This document shows, in pieces, positions 41,538 through 50,553 of a DNA stretch of 64,000 nt (within the stretch, counting starts at the first letter, position 1; each line of letters begins with the position of its first letter). The translations under genes and the position numbers were made by a program. The stretch is from the NCBI GenBank assembly GCA_042408595.1, contig JBHOQX010000022.1, positions 1-64,000 of the forward strand, given 5' to 3'. Source of the stretch: JBHOQX01 sp042408595 (lineage in GTDB: Bacteria > Chloroflexota > Chloroflexia > Chloroflexales > Roseiflexaceae). Below the pieces are notes generated by a model. The model ran no database searches and was not told the DNA's origin. It was given only the letters and a program-made list of their open reading frames with translations.

Positions 41538-43532
41538 TCAATGCAAGAAGTCAGCGAGCTGCGCTGCCCAGTAGGCCGCGCCGCCGGCGAGCAGCACGGC
41601 CAGCGCCGCCGCTGCGGCGATGCGCCCCGCCGGCCCGCGCCGCCACAGCCAGGCCAGCGCCGGCCCGCCGCCCAGGCACAGCGCCGGGTACAGAAACAGC
41701 TCCCAGCGCACCGTCTGCCCGCGGACAAGCAGCGCCCCGAGCGAGAGCAGCGCCCCGCCCCACCAGGCCAGCAGCAGCAGCCAGAGTGCCCGCTGCGCCG
41801 CGGGCGCGTTGCCGCGCGGACGCAGCAGCACCAGCCCGGCGGCCCCGAGGGTGACCGCCAGGGGGGAGAGCAGCGGGCGCGCACCGCCCACCGCGCTCGC
41901 CAACGCCTGCCATAGCCGCGCCGGCCCGCCCGCCGCCCCCGGCAACGCCTCTGGCGCCGCCCCGAGCAAGTGCAAAAACGCCGAGTAGTAACCGAGCGCC
42001 GCGAACCCGGCGGCGAGCGCGATCGCCAGGATCAGCGCGGGCGCGGCACGCCGCTGCGCCTGCGACAGCAGACAGGCCGCGGCCAGGCCGCCAAGCAGGA
42101 GCCCGAGCGACAACGCCACGCCGCTGTGCCCGAGCAGGGCCATGGCCAGCAGCGCCAGCGCCGTGACGAACATGCGCCGCTCGCGCAGCCGCGCTCCGGC
42201 CACGGCCAGCAGCGCCAGGGCGGGGAAGGCGAGCGCCTGCCCGGCGACGTTGGCGAACTCGCCGACCGAGAGCGAGCGCAGCGCCGGGACCGGCAGCAGG
42301 TAGAGCGCCGCGCCGAACGCCGCCACGGTCGCGTCGCCGGTGGCCGCCCGGAGCACCGCCCAGATGCCCAGCAGCGCCAGGCTGTCGAGCAGCGCGCCGG
42401 TGACGATCACCACCATCCGGCGGCTGTCGTCGCCGGGCGCGAGCGGGAGCTGCGCCGGGGCCTCGACGATGTACTGCCCAGGCGGGTAAGGGGCCGGCCC
42501 GCCGCCGGCCCTGGCTGGCAGTTGCTCGGTGAAGAAGACGCTGCCGAGCGAGAATTCGAGCAGGTTGTTGGCGTTTAGCCCCAGATCGCTGAAACGCGTG
42601 ACCGGGTGCAGCATCCCGCCCAGCCGCACGGTGAAGGCCAGGACGACCAGGGCGATAGCCAGCGACCGGTGGGCGGTGGGGCGCTCCGTAGCGAGCCAGG
42701 GCAGCCAGGCCAGCACAAGGGCCAGCCCCCAGCCGCCCAGCGCCACGCCGAGCAGCCCCGGAGCCCAGGCGGCCAGCGTGGCGCGGTCGGCGGCGAGCAG
42801 CCAGGCGGCGGCGAGCGCCAGCCCGAGCGCCCCGGCCAGACCCCAGCGGCGCGGCGCGCCGAGCGCCCACGCCAGACCGTAGGCTAACGCCAAGGTCGCA
42901 GCCAGCAGCGCGAGGGTGCGCCCGGCGGGCAGCCGCGGCCCGGCGACCGGCGTGACGGCAAGGCGATAGGCGACGAAGCCCAGCGAGCGAGGATCGCCCG
43001 GGGCGGCGAGCGGCGGCGTGACGAAACGCAACGCCAGGTCGCCCGCTGCATCCGGGCGCGTCAGCCAGCGGTAGATGCGCGGCTCCGGCGCGAGCGGCAC
43101 ATCGAGCGCGGTGCGGCCGTCGCTCCACCGGCTCGTCACCCTGCCGCCCGGCTGCCCCGCGGCACGGAACGCCGCCAGCCACGCCCCGCCACCGAGGCCC
43201 GGCAGCATCACGATCGAGTCGGCCCTGGTCCAGCGGTACGGCGCCTGGCCGAGCTGCCACCAGTCGCGATCATCGCCGCTTGCTGGCGCGGGCTCCGGGG
43301 CGTTGAAGCTCCGCGGCGCGAGGAACGGCTCGTCGTCGTAGCGGCGATACGTTTCGAGGTTGCCGCCGAAGTCGATGCGCTGGGTAGCGGGCCACTGGTA
43401 GGCCAGCGACCAAAGCAGCAACGCGGCGGCGAGCGCCATCCAGAGGCGCCACTCCACCAGCCAGCCGCCGATGGACGACCGGCGCAGGGCGACGGGCGAA
43501 CGCTGGCTAGCGGTCTGGCGCAAGGGGTTCAA
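41538..43532 (-). CDS. Large polytopic membrane protein, possible GT-C-like transferase
   Basis: This 664-residue protein has one N-terminal membrane helix (about 31-47), an external beta-rich domain of about 150 residues, then 12 or so helices. This layout resembles GT-C glycosyltransferases that use lipid-linked sugars, but no firm catalytic motif is seen (a QRIDFGGN segment follows helix one). It is last in a same-strand group with two methyltransferases and a small transporter. The start reads TTG (43532); a later GTG before VEWRLWM is possible. Confidence 0.6.
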   Translation of the reverse strand: MNPLRQTASQRSPVALRRSSIGGWLVEWRLWMALAAALLLWSLAYQWPATQRIDFGGNLETYRRYDDEPFLAPRSFNAPEPAPASGDDRDWWQLGQAPYRWTRADSIVMLPGLGGGAWLAAFRAAGQPGGRVTSRWSDGRTALDVPLAPEPRIYRWLTRPDAAGDLALRFVTPPLAAPGDPRSLGFVAYRLAVTPVAGPRLPAGRTLALLAATLALAYGLAWALGAPRRWGLAGALGLALAAAWLLAADRATLAAWAPGLLGVALGGWGLALVLAWLPWLATERPTAHRSLAIALVVLAFTVRLGGMLHPVTRFSDLGLNANNLLEFSLGSVFFTEQLPARAGGGPAPYPPGQYIVEAPAQLPLAPGDDSRRMVVIVTGALLDSLALLGIWAVLRAATGDATVAAFGAALYLLPVPALRSLSVGEFANVAGQALAFPALALLAVAGARLRERRMFVTALALLAMALLGHSGVALSLGLLLGGLAAACLLSQAQRRAAPALILAIALAAGFAALGYYSAFLHLLGAAPEALPGAAGGPARLWQALASAVGGARPLLSPLAVTLGAAGLVLLRPRGNAPAAQRALWLLLLAWWGGALLSLGALLVRGQTVRWELFLYPALCLGGGPALAWLWRRGPAGRIAAAAALAVLLAGGAAYWAAQLADFLH

Positions 43533-43603
43533 TCCAGTATCCCGGGCGTTCGCTGCCCGTCGTCCGAGGGCGGGCCGTCCAGGCGGGGGCCGCAGGCACC
43601 CGG

Positions 43604-43649
43604 TGGAGGGCTGCGCCCGCCAAACCTCCCCGTTTCAGGCAGCGTCTCA
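43604..43649. repeat. Hairpin repeat, copy E
   Basis: Bases 43620-43643 are the reverse complement of 62506-62529 with one mismatch (core CTGAAACGGGGAGGTTTGG). It fills the gap between the large membrane protein and the small transporter gene. Confidence 0.7.
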
Positions 43650-44018
43650 TCTCCCACGCCAGGTGATCACGATCACGCCGCACACGATGATCAGCGCGCC
43701 GACGATCCGGTTGAGGGTCACATGCTCGCGCAGGATGAAGTGCGCCGGGATCAGGCTGACGACATAGCTCAGCGCCAGGAGCGGGTAGGCGAACGAGAAA
43801 TCCGCCCGCGAGATCACGCCGAGCCAGAAAAGCGAGCCGCTGAAGATCAGTACGAAGCCGAGCAGCACGCGCCACTCGGTGAAGGTGCGCCAGAGCGTCG
43901 CGGGCGACGGCGAGAACTCCCCGACCCGGTTCATCCCGGACTTGAGCAGCAGCTCGCCGGTGACGGTCAGGCAGATCGCGATGAGGAGCAGGGCAAAGAT
44001 CACCATGCGCGGTTTCAC
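43647..44018 (-). CDS. Four-helix SMR/EamA-like transporter
   Basis: The 123-residue product has four membrane helices and the ending IVGALIIVCGVIVITW typical of small multidrug resistance and ArnE/F-like lipid flippase subunits. Segment SRADFSFAYPLLALSYVVSL (start SRADFSFAYPLL) fits the EamA-half type. In this cluster, movement of a lipid-linked sugar across the membrane is the likeliest job; drug efflux is the alternative. Start GTG 44018 overlaps the stop of the upstream methyltransferase (GTGA), showing translational coupling. Confidence 0.8.
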   Translation of the reverse strand: MKPRMVIFALLLIAICLTVTGELLLKSGMNRVGEFSPSPATLWRTFTEWRVLLGFVLIFSGSLFWLGVISRADFSFAYPLLALSYVVSLIPAHFILREHVTLNRIVGALIIVCGVIVITWRGR

Positions 44019-44638
44019 GGGGACCGTTCCAGTACGTAGACGGCATAGTCGCAGATGCCGGAGCGCATGGTGTACCGGCGGCGCGGGACGAACCGCGGCG
44101 CCAGCAGCGCCTCGTATGCGGCATCGCTGCGGATGTGGCCGCCACGGTCGAGCCAATGCATCGCCCGCCCGGGGATGTTCCAGGCGTCCGGCGGCTCGAT
44201 ATCTTCCATCACCAGCAGCGTCGCCCCCGGCTTCAGCACACGGTACAGTTCGCCGACGGCGGCCTGCACCAGGTGGTCGGGCAGGTGGTGAAACACGCCG
44301 AGCACCAGCGCCGCGTCGAAGCCCCCATCCGCCAGCGCCAGCGCCGTGCCGTCCATCACCCCGAACGCGCCGGGGCGGGTGCGCCCGGCATGGCGCACAT
44401 AGCCCGCCGCCAGGTCGATCCCGAGATACTGTTCCGGTGGGAAGCAGGGCGCGAAAGCACCGGTGCCGCAGCCGAAGTCCAGAAAGCGGCGCGCGCCGAC
44501 ATCGCGCCACGGCGCGAGCTCCCGCGCGATCACCTCCTTTTCGCCGCGAAACCCGGCCTCGACAAGCGATCGCAAGGTGTTCCAGGCCCGCGGGCTGGCA
44601 GAGAGGCGGTCAAGGGTGTGTTCGAGCAGTTGGGGCAT
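44015..44638 (-). CDS. SAM-dependent methyltransferase, class I
   Basis: This 207-residue enzyme has the SAM-binding motif FLDFGCGTGAFAPCF (about residue 52), motif II-like GIDLAAGYV and the LVLGVFHHLPD stretch near 113, followed by RVLKPGATLLVMED. It is cytoplasmic. Its target is unknown; cluster context suggests a lipid or quinone-like isoprenoid or a sugar lipid. It starts at ATG 44638, 14 bases downstream of another methyltransferase gene. Confidence 0.87.
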   Translation of the reverse strand: MPQLLEHTLDRLSASPRAWNTLRSLVEAGFRGEKEVIARELAPWRDVGARRFLDFGCGTGAFAPCFPPEQYLGIDLAAGYVRHAGRTRPGAFGVMDGTALALADGGFDAALVLGVFHHLPDHLVQAAVGELYRVLKPGATLLVMEDIEPPDAWNIPGRAMHWLDRGGHIRSDAAYEALLAPRFVPRRRYTMRSGICDYAVYVLERSP

Positions 44639-44652
44639 GGATGCGTACTGCG

Positions 44653-45531
44653 TCACTTCTGCATTGGGTGCGATGCGCCATCGACGCGATGAAGGATGGA
44701 TTCCGGCCGTACCGATGCGGGAGATGTGAGCATCGCGCGGGGTCCGCTTTCGCCGGCCGGCTTCCGCCCCCCGTCCGCCGGCTCCCCTCCGGCCGCTCGC
44801 GCCAGGGCGATGACCGACAGGCCAAACGGAAAGTGGCCGCCGCGCGCCAGCCAGGCCGCCTCGGCCGCCAGCGGCCAACGCAGCGCCTCGTTCACCGGCG
44901 GCGGCGGCAGCGCAAGGTCGGACTCAGGGCGCTCGAGCGCCGGCAGCGCCCGCTCCAGCAGCCGCTGCGCCGCCGGCGGTGGGAAGAGCAGGGCATTGAT
45001 GTAAGAGCAGCGCTCGACCATAAAGCCGTGCGCATCGAGCAGCGCACGCACCTCGGCCGCGGTGTAACGCCGGCGGGTGTGGACCGCGCGGTCGTGCTTG
45101 CCGCGCAGGAACTCATAGGCTGGCAGGCGGATGAGCAGCCGCCCGCCGGGCCGCAGCACCCGTGCGACCTCGCGCAGCGCCGGCGTTTCGTCCGGCACGG
45201 CGCGGTGATACAGCACGTCGAAGGATGTCACCAGGTCGAAACTGGCATCTGCAAACGGCAGATCGAGCACCGAGCCGCGCACCAGCCCACCCGGCAGCCG
45301 GGCGCTCCCCAGCGCCAGCGCCTCGGGCGCGAGGTCCAGCCCGACGACCTGGCCGTAGCGCCGCAGCAAGGCGGCGTTGCCGCCGGTGCCACAGCCGGCA
45401 TCGAGGATGCGCAGGTCGCGCCGGCCGGCGTAGACCGAATCGAGCAGCGCGGCGCTGATCGCACGCATGCCGCTGTACCACCAGTGGCGGTCTTCCACCG
45501 CCGCCATCGTCTCGTACTCGGAGCGTTCCAT
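44653..45531 (-). CDS. SAM-dependent methyltransferase, class I
   Basis: The 292-residue product shows HWWYSGMR near the N-terminus, the SAM motif ILDAGCGTGGNAALL (about residue 42) and VTSFDVLYHRAVPD, then REVARVLRPGGRLLIRLPAYEFLRG. The HWWYxxMR start is typical of methyltransferases encoded in polysaccharide or lipid-glycan clusters. A long C-terminal tail carries an unusual Gly-Pro-rich segment. It is the first gene of the four-gene unit reading to 41538. Start ATG 45531. Confidence 0.87.
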   Translation of the reverse strand: MERSEYETMAAVEDRHWWYSGMRAISAALLDSVYAGRRDLRILDAGCGTGGNAALLRRYGQVVGLDLAPEALALGSARLPGGLVRGSVLDLPFADASFDLVTSFDVLYHRAVPDETPALREVARVLRPGGRLLIRLPAYEFLRGKHDRAVHTRRRYTAAEVRALLDAHGFMVERCSYINALLFPPPAAQRLLERALPALERPESDLALPPPPVNEALRWPLAAEAAWLARGGHFPFGLSVIALARAAGGEPADGGRKPAGESGPRAMLTSPASVRPESILHRVDGASHPMQK

Positions 45532-45599
45532 TCGTCACAACCGCGCCAGTCCGGGTGCGCAGTGTACCAGATGGGTGGGGGGCGCGCAAGTGGGGGTGC

Positions 45600-45762
45600 A
45601 AAGGTGTTGATGGTGAGGTTATCTCACCTATCAACTTCCACCGTGCACCGTCGTCACGAGCCAGAGGTTGCCTGAAACGCCCCCGGTGAGGGGTTAAGGG
45701 CTCGCACCCGAGATGCGAGAGGGTTTGGCGCATTAGCACGCTGAACGTGGAACGTTGACCGG
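45600..45762. repeat. Stem-loop and simple repeats between operons
   Basis: GTTGATGGTGAG and CTCACCTATCAAC (45607-45636) pair with one bulge. GAACGTGGAACGTTGACC units (45742-45760) resemble other intergenic simple repeats. It may be a weak terminator for the methyltransferase gene reading from 46851. Confidence 0.5.
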
Positions 45763-46851
45763 CTACCGGCGCTCCAGGACATACACGCGGGCCTGGCGGC
45801 CGAGGATCAGCACGGGGAAGCTTTCGAGCGGAGCGAAGGCCGGCGTCCGCTCAGCGGCCCGCTCGAAAGCGCGGGTGTCGCCGGTGAGCGCGGCGAGACG
45901 CGCCCGTGGCGCCAGCACCCGCCCCAGCTCGCGCAGTACCGCCGGGTACAGGCCGCGGTTCTCCTCCGGCGAGCCGAGTTGCTGGCCGAACGGCAGGTTC
46001 ACCGCGCAGGCCGTCACGGACGCGTCGTCGAGCGGCAGGTCGCGCGCGTCCCACTCGCGCAGCGCGATCGGCTGGTAGCGCGGGCCGATGTTCGCCTGCG
46101 CCGCCGCCAGCGCCTCCGGGCGGATGTCGCCGCCGAGAAGCTGGCGGTAGCGCCCGGCCTCGCCGCGCTCGATCAGGATCGTCCCGGCGCCGCACATCGG
46201 GTCGAGGAACACGTCGGTCGGGCGGGGGCGGGTGAGTAGCACCAGCGCCGCCGCGGCGGACGGGCGCAGCGAGGCCGGCAGGTGCTCGCGCCTGGCGCGG
46301 TGGCGTAGCGTCTCGTCGCTCAGGCGCAGCAGTACCAGCGCCTCGCCGTGGCCGATCGTCAGCCAGAACTCCAGTGCGTTCTCGTCTGCGAGCCGCCAGC
46401 GCCGGTCGCTGCGCGCCAGGATGCCTTTTTCGACATACTGTTGGGCGTCGGCGCGGCGGTAGTGCGCCATGCCGAGCTGCCGCGCGACGACCCGGAAGCG
46501 TAGCTTGCCCTGGCCGCCACGCCCCGGCTTCACCGCGCGCGCCAGCGCCACGGCGGCCTCGAGCGGGACGCGCTGCATCTCATCGCGCAGCTCGCGCAAC
46601 GCGCCGTAGGTCGGCGGCACATCACGACGCTCCAGGACGACGACGAACACATCCTCGACGGTGCGCAGCTCCAGCAGCGCGCGCGGGTCGCCATCGAAGT
46701 CGAACAGCACCAGGCCGTTTTTATCGCCGATCTGGCGGGTTTCGCGCACGGCCGCGCCGTCCAGGCCCGCGATCTCGCGCGCGGCGATGACCTCGAAGCC
46801 CGGCTGGGTCTGGGCGGCGTAGCGCGGTCGGCGCGCTTTGGCTCGGTTCAT
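45763..46851 (-). CDS. THUMP-domain RNA N2-guanine methyltransferase-like
   Basis: This 362-residue protein begins with a THUMP RNA-binding domain (about 10-150, GFEVIAAREIAGL) and ends in a Rossmann methyltransferase with FLDPMCGAGTILIE (about 217) and motif IV NLPFGQQ, where the usual NPPYG reads NLPFG. This fits TrmN/Trm14-type tRNA or RlmL-like rRNA guanine-N2 methyltransferases, which keep NLPFG-like motifs. Target RNA unknown. Start ATG 46851. Confidence 0.85.
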   Translation of the reverse strand: MNRAKARRPRYAAQTQPGFEVIAAREIAGLDGAAVRETRQIGDKNGLVLFDFDGDPRALLELRTVEDVFVVVLERRDVPPTYGALRELRDEMQRVPLEAAVALARAVKPGRGGQGKLRFRVVARQLGMAHYRRADAQQYVEKGILARSDRRWRLADENALEFWLTIGHGEALVLLRLSDETLRHRARREHLPASLRPSAAAALVLLTRPRPTDVFLDPMCGAGTILIERGEAGRYRQLLGGDIRPEALAAAQANIGPRYQPIALREWDARDLPLDDASVTACAVNLPFGQQLGSPEENRGLYPAVLRELGRVLAPRARLAALTGDTRAFERAAERTPAFAPLESFPVLILGRQARVYVLERR

Positions 46852-46962
46852 AGGTCGAACACCAAATCCTTGGATGGCCGGGGATCGCAGAGGGATGCAT
46901 GCAGATCTGCGATCCGCAATCGCGCGACACGGATGCCGCAGCCTGCCGTCCTGGCCCGCCGT

Positions 46963-47781
46963 TCACGCCCGCCGGTTGCGTGCCATCCACTCGACGGCGT
47001 AATCGACCAGCGAGCGCTGGCGGCAGAGGAGCGCCACGCCGCTGCCGACCCGCCCGCGCGTCTCCTGGCCGGTGTCGCGCGCGAAGGCCGCGCCGATCGC
47101 TTCGAAATCCGACGAGTCGTGGTCGACGTCGGTGAAGACCACCCACTGCCGCCGGCCATCGCGCATGATCGGCGCGCCGCTGGTGATTGTGCGCTTGACC
47201 GGGTAGGCATAGCGGTATTCGGCCAGATGGAGCGATGTGTTGTTGGCGTGGCCGACGCCCAGCAACAGCACGTAGCCGTCCAGGTCGTACACACGGGCGA
47301 GGGGCGAGCCTTCGCCCAGGCTGAAGGCCAGCGAGTGCCGCTCGGTGATCAGGGCGGCGTGCGGCCCGCGCGCGGCGAACGAGACCTGCGGGTGCGCGCT
47401 GCGGCGCGTGCCCGGCTGCTTGCGGAACGTCTCGGGAATGATGCCCATCCCGCGCGTCGGGGTCAGGTCGGGGTCGTAGGCCGGCATCGTGCGGCGAATC
47501 GTCTCCCACCAGGATTCGGGTACGGGCGGGTTGCGCCAGCCCGCGGGGTCGGACAGGTCGCCGCTGTGGGTCGGCATGACCAGCGTGCCGTTGCGGCCGA
47601 GCGCCGCCTCCAGCGCCAGGATGACGGCGACCGCCCCGCCACACACCCAGCCGAGCGCGCTGAGCGACGAATGCACCAGCAGGGTCATCCCCGACGCGAC
47701 ACCAAGCGCCCGCAGGTCGGCTGCCAGCGACTCGACGGTGGCCGGGGCTGCACTATGTTCGATGACCTCACGCTCGCTCAT
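46963..47781 (-). CDS. AAC(3)-family antibiotic N-acetyltransferase
   Basis: The 272-residue product has the AAC(3) motifs HSSLSALGWVCGGA near residue 36 and FRKQPGTRRSAHPQVSFAARG near 118 (in parts FRKQPGTRRS and AHPQVSFAARG), with a catalytic His in the second. The family acetylates the 3-amino group of aminoglycosides; chromosomal members may have other natural substrates, so resistance is not proven. Start ATG 47781. It is 58 bases downstream of a GNAT gene on the same strand. Confidence 0.9.
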   Translation of the reverse strand: MSEREVIEHSAAPATVESLAADLRALGVASGMTLLVHSSLSALGWVCGGAVAVILALEAALGRNGTLVMPTHSGDLSDPAGWRNPPVPESWWETIRRTMPAYDPDLTPTRGMGIIPETFRKQPGTRRSAHPQVSFAARGPHAALITERHSLAFSLGEGSPLARVYDLDGYVLLLGVGHANNTSLHLAEYRYAYPVKRTITSGAPIMRDGRRQWVVFTDVDHDSSDFEAIGAAFARDTGQETRGRVGSGVALLCRQRSLVDYAVEWMARNRRA

Positions 47782-47839
47782 GGCCGGCGATCGTCACGCT
47801 TCGATCCTCGATCCGCAACCTGCATGTCGCGCTCCGCAA

Positions 47840-48352
47840 CTACGGCTGCGCCAGGCGCATCCAGAAGGTCTCGCCGCCGCCGACCGGCGACGGGGCGCGC
47901 GCGTCGGTCGCGGCGAACCCCTGAAGCTCCAGGAAGGCTCGCCCTTCCGGGTTCGCTGCGGCGATCGCCCAGAGCGACTCGACGCCAGGGTGCGACTCCG
48001 CCAGCCAGCCGACCAGCAGCGCCAGGCACTCCTGACCGTACCCCTGGCGCTGAAAACCACCCCAGATCAACAGCCAGACCGCCGCCGCGCCCGGCTCCGG
48101 CGTGCTCATCGTCACCTCCGCCGCGCCGATCAGCAATCCGGTGACCGTGTGATACGCGCCGAAGAGCGTGCGGCCGGGCGTCGTCCGCGCGGCCTCCCAC
48201 TGCGCGCGGACATCGGCCAGCGCCAGGCTGGCGGTGCTGCGCCCGAGCGCCTCGAAGTAGAGCGGCGTCCCTTGGTAGACCTTCAGCAGTGCCGGAAGGT
48301 CGCGCTCCGGCAGGGGGCGCAGTTCGAGATAGTCGCCGGTGAGCGTGGCCAT
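47840..48352 (-). CDS. GNAT acetyltransferase
   Basis: This 170-residue protein has the GNAT core: LELRPLPERDLPALLKVYQ at the start, WGGFQRQGYGQECLALLVGW around the acetyl-CoA loop (QRQGYGQE), and AANPEGRAFLELQGF near the end. The substrate is unknown. A TATAAT box on the minus strand lies about 40 bases upstream (48390-48395). It precedes the AAC(3) gene, with which it may be cotranscribed. Confidence 0.87.
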   Translation of the reverse strand: MATLTGDYLELRPLPERDLPALLKVYQGTPLYFEALGRSTASLALADVRAQWEAARTTPGRTLFGAYHTVTGLLIGAAEVTMSTPEPGAAAVWLLIWGGFQRQGYGQECLALLVGWLAESHPGVESLWAIAAANPEGRAFLELQGFAATDARAPSPVGGGETFWMRLAQP

Positions 48353-48598
48353 CGATCTGTCCTGCGGAGCAAGCGGTGCCGTGGTGTGCATTATAGCGGG
48401 CTTTGCTCCGGCGAACAACCGGTGTGCGCCGCGGCGCCGGAGAAACGCTGCAGGGCGCCCCTGGCGCTCCGCGCCTCCAGGGCGTTCGATAGCGCGGCCG
48501 CACCACGATTGAGAGCGTTTGTTAACGAAATTGATACGTCCGGCATGGTATCGTCTCTCCGGACGCCGCGCTGGCGGCGCCGACGCGGAGGTGTGGGC
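48353..48598. other. Intergenic region between divergent genes
   Basis: The region carries the minus-strand TATAAT at 48390-48395. On the plus strand an AT-richer patch (GTTAACGAAATTGATACG, 48520-48540) may be the promoter area of the surface protein. Nothing else is evident. Confidence 0.4.
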
Positions 48599-50526
48599 AT
48601 GCGCAGGCGAATCGGCCGCTGGCGGTCAGCGGCATTGGAGCTGGCGGCCGCCGGCCTTGTGGCGGCGACGCTGGCGCTTCCGGGGGCGCGTGGCGCGCTG
48701 GCGGCCGGCGTGGTCGGCGACGGGACGCCGGGGAGTTGCACGGAAGCGGCGCTGGCGGCGGCGGCGGGCTGGTGACGTTCAACTGCGGGCCGGCCCCGGT
48801 GACGATCACCCTGAGCGCCCCGCTCGACATCAGCGCGCCGGAGACCACGATCGACGGCGGGGGACAGGTCACGCTGCGCGGCGGCGGTGGGCGCATCATC
48901 CGCCACCGCACCTATGGCCTGATCGGCAGCAGCGTGCTGACGCTCACGAACCTGACGATCACCGGCGGGCGGGCGACCGGCGCAGGGCGCGAGGCGAACG
49001 GCGGGGCGATCCAGAGCGTCTTCGAGGCTGCCCGGACGGAGTACCGCCCGACGCTGAACGTGATCAACGTCACGTTTCTCGACAACGACGCCACGCTCAC
49101 CTCGTTCAGCAGCGGTGACTCATACGACTACGGCGGCGGGGCGATCTTCACCCAGGGCGGCACGCTAAACGTTGTCAACTCGACCTTCAGCGGGAACGAC
49201 GCGGCGAACGCGGCCGGGGGCGCGATTCATGGACTGCAGAGTAGCATCAGCATCGAGAATAGCACCTTTACCGATAACTCTGCGATCGGGAACGCGCCAG
49301 AGAACAGTCAAGGAGGTGCGATCTATGTGGACGGCCTGAACGCGCCGGTCGGCGGGTTTTTCCGTATCACCGGCAGCACGTTTCGCGACAACACCGCCTA
49401 CAACACCGGCGGCGCGATCTACGTGAACATGTACGAAGACAGCAATCGTTTCACGGTCGATCAGAGCAGTTTTGTCAACAACGCGGTGGTCGGCGGGGCG
49501 CGGGCGCAGGGCGGCGCGATCGGCGGCGGCAGCACGGCGAACGGCGCGGGGACCGGCAACGCGGCGATCATTATCACCCGCAGCCTGTTCGCCGGCAACT
49601 CGGCTAAAAAGAGCGGCACGCCGCAGGACGGCTCCGGCGGGGCGCTTTCCTTCCCGCAGCGCGCCGTGCTGACGATCGAGAACTCGACCTTTGTAGGCAA
49701 CACCGCCTTCGGCACATCGTACAACGCCAACGGCGGCGCGCTCTATATCGTCAACCAGGCCACGCCGTTCCAGATCACCAACAGCACGTTCGCCAACAAC
49801 CACGCCGGCTGGGTCGGCGGGGCGATCAGCAGCGCGCAGATCGGCGAGGCGCCGGGCGGCGCGGTGCGCAACACCCTCTTCAGCAACAACACCGCCGACA
49901 ACGGCCCGAACCACTGGAAGATCCAGCAGCACTGCTCGTCCGAACTCACTGATACCGGCGGGAATTTCCAGTATCCGCCGCGGCTGACGAACGCCGATTT
50001 CTATAACGATGTGACCTGTTTTGCCGGCAAAAGCGCGCCGGGCCAGACCGGCCTGCCGGTGTTCCGCGATCCGAAACTCGCGCCACTGGCGGACAACGGC
50101 GGCCCGACTCAGACGATGGCGATCGGCGCGGACAGTCCGGCCTTCGATGGCGGCGTGGCCGCCGGCTGCCCGGGGGTGGACCAGCGCGGCGTGCCGCGGC
50201 CCCAGGGCGCCCGCTGCGACAGCGGGGCCTACGAGCGGGTGCTGGCGCTCAGCGCCGCGCCGGGGCTGGTCGGCGTCGGCGAGCCGGGCTTCACGCTGAC
50301 AGTGCGCGGCGAGGGTTTCACCGCGGCGAGCACCGTGCTATGGGACGGCGACGCGCTGCCGACGACCTTTGCGAGCGCCGCCGAGCTGCGCGCCGTGGTG
50401 GCGGCCGCTCGCCTTTCGACCCCGCGGCGTGTCGCGATCACGGTGAGCGGCTCGGCGCTGCCGGCGGCCACGGTGATCGTGGCCGCGCGCGTGGCGCGGG
50501 CGCACCTGCCGGCGGTGGCGCGGTAA
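48599..50526 (+). CDS. Right-handed beta-helix surface protein, frameshifted near N-terminus
   Basis: The first frame (ATG 48599 to a stop at 48775) encodes a signal peptide (ALELAAAGLVAATLAL) and the conserved GDGTPGSCTEAALAA block. The next frame from about 48750 continues with GLVTFNCGPAPVTITLSAPL, about 20 parallel beta-helix turns (NSTFSGNDAANAAGGAIHG type), the choice-of-anchor ending PGVDQRGVPRPQGARCDSGAYE and an IPT/TIG-like domain. A single base missing in GGCGGCGGCGGGCTGG (48753-48772) would join them. Without the signal peptide it could not be exported. The gene may be decayed, phase-variable or wrongly read. Confidence 0.82.
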
Positions 50527-50553
50527 GGCGCGGCGCGTGCTATAATCTGCCGT

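Noticed and set aside
43515..43545. GGGGTTCAATCC, resembling a tRNA T-arm
   Set aside because: It lies at the start of a membrane protein gene, and no acceptor stem, anticodon or D-arm can be formed around it.
46963..47781. AAC(3) gene as an acquired antibiotic resistance determinant
   Set aside because: Its composition matches the chromosome and there is no mobile element nearby; a native role is as likely.
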